64,000 nt of DNA, from NCBI GenBank assembly GCA_002787235.1, contig PCWG01000028.1, forward strand, positions 62,001 to 126,000. The letters are read 5' to 3'. This document shows, one piece after another, positions 8,697-17,441 of this stretch. A program made the translations under genes and the position numbers. The notes below the pieces were generated by a model that was not told the DNA's origin, did not search any database, and was given only the letters and a program-made list of their open reading frames with translations. This DNA comes from Nitrospinae bacterium CG11_big_fil_rev_8_21_14_0_20_45_15 (lineage in GTDB: Bacteria > Nitrospinota > Nitrospinia > Nitrospinales > VA-1). Every line of letters starts with the position of its first letter. Position 1 is the stretch's first letter.

Positions 8697-9463
8697 GGCA
8701 CGACTCCTTCCTCTCGCGGCTCGACTCCCGTGATGGAAATGAATGCTTTTCCGGCAATGACATTTTTATCCAGACCCTGTTCGGTTTTGGTCAATACCGT
8801 AACGCGCTGGATTCCGTGTGTGTTTTCAAGGGAAAGAACCATGCGCCCTCCCAATTTGAGTTGATCAATCCAGGCCTGCGGCGGATCGGCGATGGGGTCA
8901 GTCACGAGAATGGCATCGTAAGGGGCAAATTCGGCCCAGCCGAGCGATTCGTCACCCTGTTTGATGTGGACATTGACATAATCGAGATTCCTGAGAAGCT
9001 GGCTTGCGCTGAAAGCGAGTCCGGGTTTATTTTCGACGCTGTACACCTGTCCTGCAATGCGGCTCAATATAGCGGTCTGATAGCCTGTTCGTGACCCTAT
9101 TTCGAGTACATGGTGTTTTGGGGTCAGTTGCGCGGATTGAACCATCAACGCGACGATATAAGCTTGTGGGATGCTTTGCGTTTGATTGATGGGCAAAGGG
9201 CGGTCGGCGTAGGCAAAGGAGCGATAAACGGGGTCGACAAAGAGGTGACGGGGAACTTGTTCCATAGCGGCCAATACGGAGGGGTCACGAATATCTTTTT
9301 TAAGAAGATCGCGAGCCACCATCCGTTTGCGTTCGGCAGAATATTTGCTGTCTTCAGAACCTGCCGACCCGCTGCAACCCTCAGCCAGAAAAAAAACAAA
9401 AAAGGCTACGATCAGGATTTTAGAGTGTGAGACCGTTTTCCCGGAGCCAATCGTCGCTATCAA
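8693..9463 (-). CDS. pcm: Exported protein-L-isoaspartate O-methyltransferase (probable lipoprotein)
   Basis: Repairs isoaspartyl residues by SAM-dependent methylation. The catalytic domain (about residues 40-245) has a QTIS-like substrate loop (NQTQSIPQ) and SAM motif VLEIGSRTGYQTA. Unusually, it is preceded by a hydrophobic segment ending in LAEGC, a lipobox-like sequence, which would anchor the enzyme in the periplasm. The chosen start is TTG at 9463, with AGGAA about 8 bases upstream; an ATG at 9520 and one at 9598 are in frame but overlap the upstream gene much more. It is coupled to the MEMO gene by an ATGA overlap. Confidence 0.75.
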   Translation of the reverse strand: MIATIGSGKTVSHSKILIVAFFVFFLAEGCSGSAGSEDSKYSAERKRMVARDLLKKDIRDPSVLAAMEQVPRHLFVDPVYRSFAYADRPLPINQTQSIPQAYIVALMVQSAQLTPKHHVLEIGSRTGYQTAILSRIAGQVYSVENKPGLAFSASQLLRNLDYVNVHIKQGDESLGWAEFAPYDAILVTDPIADPPQAWIDQLKLGGRMVLSLENTHGIQRVTVLTKTEQGLDKNVIAGKAFISITGVEPREEGVVP

Positions 9464-9794
9464 AATTTTTGTTCCTGTATTCCTGAAATTTAAGCTCGTT
9501 TGGGGAAAGTTTTTGCCCATCAATGAATTGGGGTTTTTTGTTATAACTTCTCTTCTTAGGAGCTGGCGGTGGCTCGAATGATTCGGGTTCGTGTTCAAGT
9601 TCCGTGTCTAAAGCTTCGGACAAGGCTTGCATTTTGAGGACCAGAACCATGAAGCTCTGCGGGCATATTTTTTCTGTCTTTTGCATCTCAGACATGACCT
9701 TTTTCACCTTGTTGGAAGACATGACAGCTTCGGTGATGGCCTTGGATAGTTTTTCAAAATTTGGTTCTGACTCATGCTCATGGGAGTGACTCAC
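9420..9794 (-). CDS. Small hydrophilic protein of unknown function
   Basis: A 124-residue protein with a His/Glu-rich start (HSHEHESE), a helical N-terminal half and a basic, proline-containing linker (PPPAPKKRSYNKK) near residue 75. It has no signal peptide or known motif that I recognise. It overlaps the start of the methyltransferase gene by about 44 bp on the same strand, so coexpression is likely. AAGGGGGAT lies upstream of its ATG. Confidence 0.55.
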   Translation of the reverse strand: MSHSHEHESEPNFEKLSKAITEAVMSSNKVKKVMSEMQKTEKICPQSFMVLVLKMQALSEALDTELEHEPESFEPPPAPKKRSYNKKPQFIDGQKLSPNELKFQEYRNKNFDSDDWLRENGLTL

Positions 9795-9845
9795 GAGATC
9801 CCCCTTTCAAGGGTAAAGATTGATAGGTGCTGTTACCAGATTAGT

Positions 9846-9887
9846 AGCGAGCGGCGTCATTGTCAAGAAAGACTGACACCGCTCGCT
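9846..9887 (-). other. Hairpin between moeB and the small upstream gene
   Basis: AGCGAGCGG pairs perfectly with CCGCTCGCT around a 24-base loop that can pair further. It lies 50 bp past the moeB stop codon. There is no T-run, so it is only a possible terminator or processing site. Confidence 0.35.
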
Positions 9888-9936
9888 TCATTTGGTATTT
9901 CGATAATCGTTAAGTCATTTAACTTCAATGGCTTAT

Positions 9937-11097
9937 CTAATATCTCGGCATAGAGGTGTCGATTTTTATTGCCCACTCCTCGATGCCTCCACGCATACTT
10001 TTGAGATTGGTGTATCCCATGTCCTGCATGGCTTTCAGAGCTTTCATGCTTCGTACCCCGGCTTTGCAGTGGAGTACGATCTCATCATTTTTGCCCAGAC
10101 CGTTCAGATTGGCAGGATTTTTTTCCTGAATCAGACCCAAAGGGATCAATGTGGAGCCTTCGATTTTACAAATATCGTATTCCGAGGGTTCGCGCACGTC
10201 GATGAGCTTGAAGGTCTTTCCGTTGGACAGCATGTCCTTGACGGTTTGCACGTCAACTTCAAGCGCACTGTCTGCCGAATCGTCTTCCGCGCTGACAGCG
10301 GGAATGCCACAAAATTCCTGATAGTCGATGAGCTCGGTGATGCTTGGGTTTTCACCACAAATCGGGCAATTTTTGTCTTTGCGCAATTTCATTTCCCGGA
10401 ACTTCATGCCCAAAGCGTCAAAAAGCAATAATCGGCCGACCAGTGTGTCACCCTTGCCGAGTATGATTTTCAAAGTTTCCGTGGCCTGAATCAAACCCAC
10501 GAGTCCGGGCAGAACACCCAATACACCGCCTTCGGCACAACTGGGGACCAGGCCGGGCGGGGGTGGCTCGGGGAACAGACAACGGTAGCAGGGGCCTTGT
10601 TTGGCGTCAAACACCGAGGCCTGTCCGTCGAATCGCAGGATACATCCGTAAATATAGGGTTTGCCGAGCAGTACACAGGCATCGTTGGCCAGATAACGTG
10701 TGGGGAAATTGTCGGTTCCGTCCACGATGATGTCATAGTCTTTAAAAATCTCTAGGGCGTTTTCAGAAGTTAACGCGACATTGTAAGTTTTGATATCAAT
10801 GCTTGAGTTGATGTCTGAAAAACGTTGTTTGGCCGAATCGACTTTGAGTTTCCCCAGACTCGCTTCGCCGTGAGCCACTTGCCGTTGGAGATTGCTCAAA
10901 TCGACGACATCAAAGTCGATCAACCCGAGTGTCCCAACGCCTGCGGCGGCGAGGTACAAACCCAAAGGAGCCCCCAATCCGCCGGTTCCAATGCACAGTA
11001 CTTTCGAGTTGCATATTTTTTCCTGACCTTCCACACCCACTTCGGGGAGCAAGAGGTGTCTGCTGTAACGTCCGATCTGGTCTTGACTCAAACTCAT
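9937..11097 (-). CDS. moeB: MoeB/ThiF-type adenylyltransferase fused to rhodanese
   Basis: Activates the C-terminal Gly-Gly of a ubiquitin-like sulfur carrier (MoaD, ThiS or a relative) by adenylylation, then delivers sulfur from its own rhodanese domain. The E1-like domain (1-250) has the nucleotide loop GTGGLGAP (37-44), zinc cysteines C170/C173/C244/C247 and C187 at the adenylylation loop. The rhodanese domain (about 280-386) has its active cysteine C344 in the loop HCKAGVRS. The fusion matches MoeZ/MoeBR and eukaryotic MOCS3. No sulfur-carrier gene is adjacent, so the pathway (molybdopterin, thiamine or cysteine) is open. Confidence 0.88.
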   Translation of the reverse strand: MSLSQDQIGRYSRHLLLPEVGVEGQEKICNSKVLCIGTGGLGAPLGLYLAAAGVGTLGLIDFDVVDLSNLQRQVAHGEASLGKLKVDSAKQRFSDINSSIDIKTYNVALTSENALEIFKDYDIIVDGTDNFPTRYLANDACVLLGKPYIYGCILRFDGQASVFDAKQGPCYRCLFPEPPPPGLVPSCAEGGVLGVLPGLVGLIQATETLKIILGKGDTLVGRLLLFDALGMKFREMKLRKDKNCPICGENPSITELIDYQEFCGIPAVSAEDDSADSALEVDVQTVKDMLSNGKTFKLIDVREPSEYDICKIEGSTLIPLGLIQEKNPANLNGLGKNDEIVLHCKAGVRSMKALKAMQDMGYTNLKSMRGGIEEWAIKIDTSMPRY

Positions 11098-11267
11098 AGG
11101 AGATTGCCTTTGTAAAAATAAGGATTAGTGACGATATTATTGTGGGCGAGAAAAGCTTCCATTTTAAACGGCCCTTGTATAATGTATTGGATTCAATTCT
11201 AACAAAAAGGGAGCGAACCGACAAAATATTTGCGGACGCTTGCCCGGCAGATATAGAAAGGTTTTTT

Positions 11268-11591
11268 ATGGGCGTGAAAATAGCATCTTCGGATTCGATT
11301 GAAAACGGAGTTCCCGAGTCGGTCACGATTCGGATCAATGGTCAGGAGCATCAGGTCCCCTGTGTGGAAGGGCAAACGATTTTCAACGCCGCCATGCGCT
11401 CCAAACTGGAGCCCCCGGCTTCTTGCGTGGGCGGTGTCTGCGGGACCTGTATGGCAAAGCTGGTTGAAGGGCGTGTTGAAATGGAAAATTTTGATGCAAT
11501 GCATGACGAGGATTTCAAACGCAAGCACGTCCTCACCTGTCAGGCGGTTCTGCTCAGCAAAACCGCCGTGGTGGATTACGATGCGTGTTGA
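11268..11591 (+). CDS. 2Fe-2S plant-type ferredoxin
   Basis: A 107-residue electron carrier. The cluster ligands follow the plant-type pattern C-x4-C-x2-C (SCVGGVCGTC) with a fourth cysteine about 36 residues later (LTCQA). The ATG at 11268 was chosen because GAAAGG lies 7 bases upstream and the family fold begins soon after; a longer frame from 11142 would add 42 residues with no family support. It is divergent from the MoeB-rhodanese gene and convergent with the aminotransferase. The partner oxidoreductase is not obvious. Confidence 0.82.
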   Translation: MGVKIASSDSIENGVPESVTIRINGQEHQVPCVEGQTIFNAAMRSKLEPPASCVGGVCGTCMAKLVEGRVEMENFDAMHDEDFKRKHVLTCQAVLLSKTAVVDYDAC

Positions 11592-11603
11592 GTCACCTGA
11601 AAA

Positions 11604-12788
11604 TTATGCAGAGGCTTTTTCAAAGGCCGCTCTGAGTCCAATAATGGCACCTTCGATCACATCGTCGGGCAGGCAATAGGAGAGTCGGAAGTAACCGGGG
11701 GTTCCAAAACCTCTGCCAGGTACCGCGAGGGTTTTTTCCTGTGTCAACAGACGGCAAAATTCGACTTCATCTTCCAGAGGCGATTTGGGGAAGAAGTAAA
11801 ATGCACCCTGTGGTTTGACGACGGAATAGCCAATTTCGACCAGCGCAGAATACAAACGATCGCGTTTCTTCTGGTAGATCATGGGATCGATCCCCACATC
11901 CTGCGATTGGGCGATGGCCCTTTGAATCAACGCGGGAGCGTTGACGAATCCAAGCACACGATTGCAGAAGATGAGTGCGGCCATCAGCTTGTCACGATCG
12001 GAACATTCGGGGTGCACGACAACAAAACCGATGCGCTCTCCCGGTACGGCCAGATCTTTGGAGTGCGAACTGATGTAAATAGAATCCTTGTAAAATTCAA
12101 ACAAATGGGGCGTTTCAACACCGTCAAAGATGATTTTTTTGTAAGGGTCGTCCGAAATCAGGTAGATGGAACTCCCTCTCATTTCCGAGGCTTTTTTTAG
12201 AACATCGGCTACCGCTTGCAGAGATTCGCGAGAATAAACAACTCCCGTCGGATTGTTGGGCGAATTGATAATGACCGCCTTGGTCCTTGGGGTGATGGCT
12301 TGCTCAAGGGCGACGGGGTCGAGGGTGAAATCATCCTTTGTATTTACGGGTACGGCTTTGCCACCGTGATTGTCTGCATAAAACAAATATTCGACAAAAT
12401 AGGGGGCAAAGATGATGACTTCATCGCCGGGATCGAGCAGGGATTTCAGTGCGATGTTGAGACCGCCTGCGGCCCCGCAAGTCATCACCGTATCGTTTGC
12501 CGTCAATTGCACACCACTTTCGGGAGAAAGTGCGAGGGCGATGGCCATACGGGTTTCCTCCAGACCTGCATTGGGCATGTAACGGTGCAAGCCGGGGGTT
12601 TCGTCTTGTGCGGCCAGAATCAAAGCCGATCTCAACTTTGCGGGCGGCTCAATGACGGGATTACCGAGCGACAGGTCGAAGACATTTTCGTCTCCAAATT
12701 CTTTTTTCAAACGCGTGCCTTCTTCAAACATCTTGCGTATCCAGGATGCCTGTTCCAGCATTCCTCCAACTTTTTGTGAAATGGTCAT
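11604..12788 (-). CDS. PLP-dependent aminotransferase, class I/II
   Basis: A 394-residue fold-type I aminotransferase. Family signs are SPNNPTGV near residue 175, the D-D-P-Y substitution of the usual D-x-Y around 209, the PLP lysine in SSHSKDLAVPGERIG near residue 245, and a terminal RLSYC strand carrying the substrate arginine. It looks like the aspartate/aromatic aminotransferase subgroup. The amino donor and acceptor cannot be told from sequence. It stands alone, ending only 12 bp from the convergent ferredoxin gene. Confidence 0.82.
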   Translation of the reverse strand: MTISQKVGGMLEQASWIRKMFEEGTRLKKEFGDENVFDLSLGNPVIEPPAKLRSALILAAQDETPGLHRYMPNAGLEETRMAIALALSPESGVQLTANDTVMTCGAAGGLNIALKSLLDPGDEVIIFAPYFVEYLFYADNHGGKAVPVNTKDDFTLDPVALEQAITPRTKAVIINSPNNPTGVVYSRESLQAVADVLKKASEMRGSSIYLISDDPYKKIIFDGVETPHLFEFYKDSIYISSHSKDLAVPGERIGFVVVHPECSDRDKLMAALIFCNRVLGFVNAPALIQRAIAQSQDVGIDPMIYQKKRDRLYSALVEIGYSVVKPQGAFYFFPKSPLEDEVEFCRLLTQEKTLAVPGRGFGTPGYFRLSYCLPDDVIEGAIIGLRAAFEKASA

Positions 12789-12961
12789 AATTTTTTGTAT
12801 TCAACGTTTCTATTGAGCAGGTTCGCTACACTATAGTGTGACTTGGATTCAACCCGCAAGAGCAATCTTATTGGTCATTTCGGGAGTTCATAAGTGATAC
12901 AGGAATACAAATATGCGCCATGAGACCCGTTTTATTATTTCTCCCCAAAATCTTTGACGAT

Positions 12962-13420
12962 CTATTTGCCCAGATGACGAATGTGCAAAATCAGTTGCCA
13001 GATTTGATTTTCCTCCAAGGCCTTGTAAGCCATCATGCCTGTCCCTTGGGAACCGTTTTTGATGATCCAGAATAATTGACCGTCTGGAATTTGGCTCATC
13101 ATTGCGGAACAGGTGAAATCTCTGGGCTTGGGCTCCATTCCTCTTGCCATCATTCCGTGTCCATTGCCATTGATGCCATGACATTGAATGCATGCCAGTG
13201 GCTTTGCTGTGTGGTTGAACAGTTCTTGCCCCGCCGATGTATTTTCAGGCGTGGCTTGCAGAGGGTTCTCCAACTTCGCAATTGAATCGGGTGCTTTTGG
13301 CGTACTGCGTTTTTGCACACAGTCTTGAGAAAAAGCGGGTGCTGAAAATCCAAGCGTAACAAGAGTAATTAAAAAGGTCGCTGTAAGAATCGATCTGATG
13401 CCTGAATGTGACTGTTTCAT
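12962..13420 (-). CDS. Small periplasmic cytochrome c
   Basis: A 152-residue monohaem cytochrome c. A signal peptide ends near residue 31 (FSAPAFSQ), the haem motif is C77-I-Q-C-H81, and Met129 or Met130 is a likely axial ligand. Two extra cysteines, C34 near the mature N-terminus and C104 in KPRDFTC, may form a disulfide; both are conserved in the paralogue at 34144-34569. It probably shuttles electrons in the periplasm. The neighbouring gene upstream encodes a membrane protein of unknown role. Confidence 0.82.
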   Translation of the reverse strand: MKQSHSGIRSILTATFLITLVTLGFSAPAFSQDCVQKRSTPKAPDSIAKLENPLQATPENTSAGQELFNHTAKPLACIQCHGINGNGHGMMARGMEPKPRDFTCSAMMSQIPDGQLFWIIKNGSQGTGMMAYKALEENQIWQLILHIRHLGK

Positions 13421-13518
13421 TAAGAGGGGCTCCGTTCGTTTTGAGTATTATTTTTTGAAATCCGCCCTTCAAAAGGTCGGAATCGAATGGGGCGGGTAAA
13501 TGGTTGATTGAAGAAATA

Positions 13519-14088
13519 TCAGTGCATGGTACGACGGAAGCCTGCGGCCAATGCATCTTGCTCCGAACAAAACCACCTTTCACCGCGTCCCTGAGAATCG
13601 TCCACCGTGGTTTTGTCGTACCATTGATCACCGGGCATGTGGAATATTTTCTCCCCCTGCGCGTTGACATTGCCCTTGATTCTACAGAATTTCCCATCTT
13701 CAGTTGGGGATTTCGAAGAAAGCAGAATCACAAAAATGGAGGTCAAAACCATTCCGCTGATCAGTGCTACAAGGGCCAAACGTTTGCGATCGACCGTTGG
13801 TCTGGATTCCTGGGGATGGATCTCAATTTCATCGGAAGGTGAACTTTCGGAAGTCTGGGGACTCAGCAATCCAGTAGGAAAGGGGATCACTTTGCCGCTA
13901 AAAATGCCTTTTTCTTTGGATTTCATATCCGCTCTGGATTTGGGGTCATCCATCATGAAATTGTGCAATCCGCGAATGGTCTCACGAACCATTTCCTTGA
14001 GTTCGGCGTCGCCGTGTTTCATCATTTCCCGGAGCTTGACGGAAAGTTCGTTGACCAGCATTTCCTCTTTTTCATTATGATCCGTCAT
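13519..14088 (-). CDS. Single-pass membrane protein with C-terminal GEKIFHxPG/WFCSE module
   Basis: A 189-residue protein with a helical charged N-terminal half (1-60), a transmembrane segment at about 102-122 and a C-terminal module (about 133-189). The module has C-R-I-K-G-N, GEKIFHMPG, W-Y-D and RWFCSEQDALAAGFRR. The same module occurs at the ends of diverse exported or nuclease-like bacterial proteins, including some thermonuclease-family proteins; its function is not established. The topology suggests a cytoplasmic N-terminus and a periplasmic module. GGAG lies 8 bases before the ATG. Confidence 0.6.
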   Translation of the reverse strand: MTDHNEKEEMLVNELSVKLREMMKHGDAELKEMVRETIRGLHNFMMDDPKSRADMKSKEKGIFSGKVIPFPTGLLSPQTSESSPSDEIEIHPQESRPTVDRKRLALVALISGMVLTSIFVILLSSKSPTEDGKFCRIKGNVNAQGEKIFHMPGDQWYDKTTVDDSQGRGERWFCSEQDALAAGFRRTMH

Positions 14089-14230
14089 AGAAGCTCCATA
14101 AGGGGAATAATATCCATTTATTCACCACAGTATTATCCATCGTTTGACGCATTTTAACTCAGATATCGCATAAAAAAAAGATGCAGGAAGATGCGGTTTG
14201 TATTTTTAAATTTCCAGAATTAAATTTCTG

Positions 14231-14243
14231 GGGTCAAATCTTG
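14231..14243 (+). repeat. Dispersed intergenic motif GGGTCAAATCTTG, copy 1
   Basis: One of three copies in this window (others at 29464-29477 inverted and 40510-40522), each between genes and flanked by T/A-rich sequence. The copy here is directly after the UvrD-like gene stop. It resembles short motifs that accompany REP-type repeats and solitary REP-associated transposase remnants. Confidence 0.5.
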
Positions 14244-14246
14244 TTT

Positions 14247-16448
14247 TTATAGTTGTATGAGTTTGGCGATGTTGACAGCGAGGCGTTTTTTGCCATGCGG
14301 GGCTTTGAAAAAAACGTCTACTTTTAAATCGTCTTCGTTGCCTTCTCTGCGAATGATGACACCGGGTCCAAATTTGGCATGCACCACGCGGGCTCCGATA
14401 GGGTAGGGTAGGTCTTCTTTTTGCGGACGCGAGACTTGCCAGGATTGAGTTTTTTCCGGAACTGCATTTTGGGAACTTGCGGCACTTCTGCCATAGCCAC
14501 CCTGGGAATAGGAAGGTTCGCTATAGGCGGCGTTTTCCTTTTGCAGGATTTCGCCGGGGATGCTTTCGAGAAAATCGGAAGGTTGGTAGTTGAAGGTGTT
14601 GCCGTAAATTCTTCTGGTGCGGGCATTTGTCAAAAACAATTTTTCGCGCGCGCGGGTAAAACCAACATAACAGAGGCGGCGTTCTTCTTCGTACTCAGCA
14701 TTTTCTCCCATAGAGCTGGCGTGAGGAAGCAGGCCGCGTTCCATTCCGATGATGAACACACTGCGAAACTCCAGGCCTTTGCAGGAGTGAAGGGTCATCA
14801 GTAGCAGGGCTCCGCGTTCGTCGTCAAGAGAGTCGGCGTCGGCGATCAGGGAACAGGAATCGAGAAATTCCTGCAGACTGCGTCCTTCTTCTTCGGCCTG
14901 TTGAATGGCGGAGATCAATTCTTCGAGGTTCTCGAGTCGGGAACGACTTTCAATAGAGTTTTCATCGCGCAGGGCCGGTGCATAGTTGCTTTTTTCCATC
15001 ACAGCACGAAAAAAATCGGCTTCGGACTTTTCTTCACGGTAGGCGACGAGATCGTCGATCATCTCCATGAATTGTCTCATTTTGCGTGCGGCCGCGGGGG
15101 CGACAAAACGGTCGCGTTCGGCTTGCCGGAGTCCTTCGCTCATGCTGAGTCCTGTGCGGGCGCAGTATTCATCCAGTTTGTCGAGGGATGTTTTACCGAT
15201 GCCGCGTACGGGTACGTTGATGATGCGTTTCAGGGAAATGGAATCGCCGGGATTGATGATGATTTTGACGTAGGCGAGGATGTCCTTGATTTCCTTGCGT
15301 TCGTAGAATTTGAGTCCGCCGATCAATTGGTAGGGAATTTTCCATCGGCGCAAAACATCTTCCATCACCCGGGACTGGGCGTTGGTGCGGTAGAGAACGG
15401 CCATATCTCCAAAGGAGAGCGCGTCTTCCTGATTCAAGGTTTGAACTTTGCCACAAACGTATTCGGCTTCGTCCATTTCATCGCGGGCACGGTAATAAAC
15501 GATGAGATCGCCGTCTGCATTCTGAGTCCACAGGGTTTTGGGTTTTCTTGATACGTTTTCTGCTACGACGCTGGAAGCGGCTTTGAGTATGTTTTGCGTG
15601 GACCGATAATTCTCTTCTAATTTGATGGTGCGGGTTCCGACAAAATCTTTTTCAAAATTCAGGATGTTCTCGATGTTGGCACCGCGCCACCGGTAGATGC
15701 TTTGATCGTCGTCGCCGACCACGCAGATATTGTTGTGCTTTTGGGCCAATTGCTTGACGAGATTGTATTGTGTGGCGTTGGTGTCCTGAAATTCATCCAC
15801 GAGAATATAACGAAATTGATGGCTGTAGCGTTCGAGAACTTCGTTGGATTGTTGAAACAGTCGAACGCACTGGATGAGCAGGTCGTCAAAATCGAGGGCG
15901 TTGTTTTTGCGCAAGCCTTCCTGATAACGGGGGTACAGTTCTGCGGCCCGGTACTTGTTGCCGTAGGAAAAGGACTCGGGATTGACGTTTTCCGGAAACA
16001 GGAAATCGTTTTTGAATCCGCTGATGCAGGAAAGCAGGGTGCGCGGTGGAAAGGAGTCGGCGTCGATATTTGCTGTTTTCATGCACTGCTTGATCAGCGT
16101 CAACTGGTCCTGCGAATCGTAGATCGCAAAATCACAGGAATAGCCCAGTGCGTCGATGTGACGTCTGAGAATTCGCAGGCAGAAGGAGTGAAAGGTGCTG
16201 ATCCAGGACGGTGATTGCGAAAGGTCGATCATTTGTCGTATGCGCTCTTTCATCTCTCCCGCCGCTTTGTTGGTGAAGGTGATGGCGAGAACCTGATCGG
16301 ATGAGATGTTGCGTTCCAGAATCAAATGAGCAATGCGGTGGGTGATGACCCGGGTTTTGCCTGATCCGGCACCGGCGATGACGATGAGAGGACCTTCGGT
16401 GCAATGGACGGCCTCCATTTGCTGTTCGTTTAACAAGGGAGAATTCAT
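14247..16448 (-). CDS. uvrD: UvrD/PcrA-type superfamily 1 DNA helicase
   Basis: ATP-driven 3'-5' DNA helicase for excision and mismatch repair or replication restart. Walker A GAGSGKT is at residues 26-32, the DEFQDTN motif II near 222, GDDDQSIYRWRGA motif III near 245, and the late motifs LMTLHSCKGLEF and VGFTRAR are intact. The C-terminal 40 residues form the Tudor-like RNA-polymerase-binding fold typical of PcrA/UvrD (VVHAKFGPGVI). Length 733 is normal. It lies 51 bp after hemH on the same strand. Confidence 0.92.
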   Translation of the reverse strand: MNSPLLNEQQMEAVHCTEGPLIVIAGAGSGKTRVITHRIAHLILERNISSDQVLAITFTNKAAGEMKERIRQMIDLSQSPSWISTFHSFCLRILRRHIDALGYSCDFAIYDSQDQLTLIKQCMKTANIDADSFPPRTLLSCISGFKNDFLFPENVNPESFSYGNKYRAAELYPRYQEGLRKNNALDFDDLLIQCVRLFQQSNEVLERYSHQFRYILVDEFQDTNATQYNLVKQLAQKHNNICVVGDDDQSIYRWRGANIENILNFEKDFVGTRTIKLEENYRSTQNILKAASSVVAENVSRKPKTLWTQNADGDLIVYYRARDEMDEAEYVCGKVQTLNQEDALSFGDMAVLYRTNAQSRVMEDVLRRWKIPYQLIGGLKFYERKEIKDILAYVKIIINPGDSISLKRIINVPVRGIGKTSLDKLDEYCARTGLSMSEGLRQAERDRFVAPAAARKMRQFMEMIDDLVAYREEKSEADFFRAVMEKSNYAPALRDENSIESRSRLENLEELISAIQQAEEEGRSLQEFLDSCSLIADADSLDDERGALLLMTLHSCKGLEFRSVFIIGMERGLLPHASSMGENAEYEEERRLCYVGFTRAREKLFLTNARTRRIYGNTFNYQPSDFLESIPGEILQKENAAYSEPSYSQGGYGRSAASSQNAVPEKTQSWQVSRPQKEDLPYPIGARVVHAKFGPGVIIRREGNEDDLKVDVFFKAPHGKKRLAVNIAKLIQL

Positions 16449-16499
16449 AATGTATGGCTTGAATAGGGATGAAAAAATCGAGCTGTTCCGTTTGTAAAA

Positions 16500-17441
16500 C
16501 TATATCAAATGTTCCCAAACGATGGCGGCCAGAGCTTCGGTGAACAAGGGGGACAGATTGAGAGACTCGGTTCGGCGCAATTCGAGCTTGCGTGTTTCGG
16601 CGTATCGCTTGAATTCAATATCGATGTCGTACAAAACTTCGATGTGATCGGAAACAAAACCGACGGGAACCATCAGAACGGCGCGTCTTCCGTACCGGGC
16701 GACTTTGTCCAGCGTGGATTCAACGGTGGGGCCAAGCCAAGGGACAGGAATCATTCCCTGACTTTGATAAGCCTGAAACCATGTTCCGGGTGAAATTTTC
16801 TTGAGCAGTGCCGTGACGGTTTTATTGTATTCGTTCGCGTAGGGATCGCCATAGTCCAACGACTCTGCGGGAATACTGTGAACGGTGAATATGGTGTAGA
16901 TTTTTTCCCAGCCCTCGTCTTGCAGTTTTTTTTGCGCGACCTGATATCTGTCGGCGATAGCGTCGATCAACAGGGGATGGTCGGCCCAACTGCCAATGAA
17001 ACGCGCATCCATCTCAGGGGCCCCGCATTCTTTCAATGCGGTACGAAAAGCTTTGAAATAGAGTTCCGTGCTCCAGGTACTGTATTGCGGGGCCAGGCAC
17101 ATGACGCAGACTTTTTGCACGCCATCCTCGATCATCTGGCGAACGGAGTCGAGAATGTAGGGACTCCAGTTTCTCATCCCGAAATAAACCTTGAACCGGG
17201 TTTCGCCCTGATTCAGGAAATCTTCCAGTGCCTGTGCCTGCTGGGTGGTGATTTCGCGTAAAGGCGAACTGCCTCCAATCGCCGTATAGCGATCACGTAT
17301 GATCTGTACAACTTCTTCAGAAGATTCGGTTCCCCCCCGAATATTTTTCAGATATTGGGGGATATCGTCCACGCTGTTGGGTGCGCCATGCGCCATTAAA
17401 AAGACGCCTATGGGTGCTTCTGAATTCCCCGAATCACGCAT
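16500..17441 (-). CDS. hemH: Ferrochelatase
   Basis: Inserts Fe2+ into protoporphyrin (or coproporphyrin) to make haem. The 313-residue protein has the family pattern: LMAHGAP at the N-terminus, GSSPL with a following Q-A-Q helix, GMRNWSPYI, and the histidine motif TVHSIP near 183 with the later VGFVSDHIEVLYD carrying the conserved His and Glu. The start at 17441 overlaps the hemE stop codon (ATGCGTGA), pointing to translational coupling; a longer start at 17480 would overlap more. The cytochromes in this window need haem. Confidence 0.9.
   Translation of the reverse strand: MRDSGNSEAPIGVFLMAHGAPNSVDDIPQYLKNIRGGTESSEEVVQIIRDRYTAIGGSSPLREITTQQAQALEDFLNQGETRFKVYFGMRNWSPYILDSVRQMIEDGVQKVCVMCLAPQYSTWSTELYFKAFRTALKECGAPEMDARFIGSWADHPLLIDAIADRYQVAQKKLQDEGWEKIYTIFTVHSIPAESLDYGDPYANEYNKTVTALLKKISPGTWFQAYQSQGMIPVPWLGPTVESTLDKVARYGRRAVLMVPVGFVSDHIEVLYDIDIEFKRYAETRKLELRRTESLNLSPLFTEALAAIVWEHLI

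Noticed and set aside
9928-10431. 167-residue plus-strand open frame opposite moeB
   Set aside because: Antisense to the rhodanese domain with no supporting start or family.
14901-15551. 216-residue plus-strand open frame inside the UvrD-type helicase
   Set aside because: Antisense to conserved helicase motifs; no ribosome site or recognisable domain.
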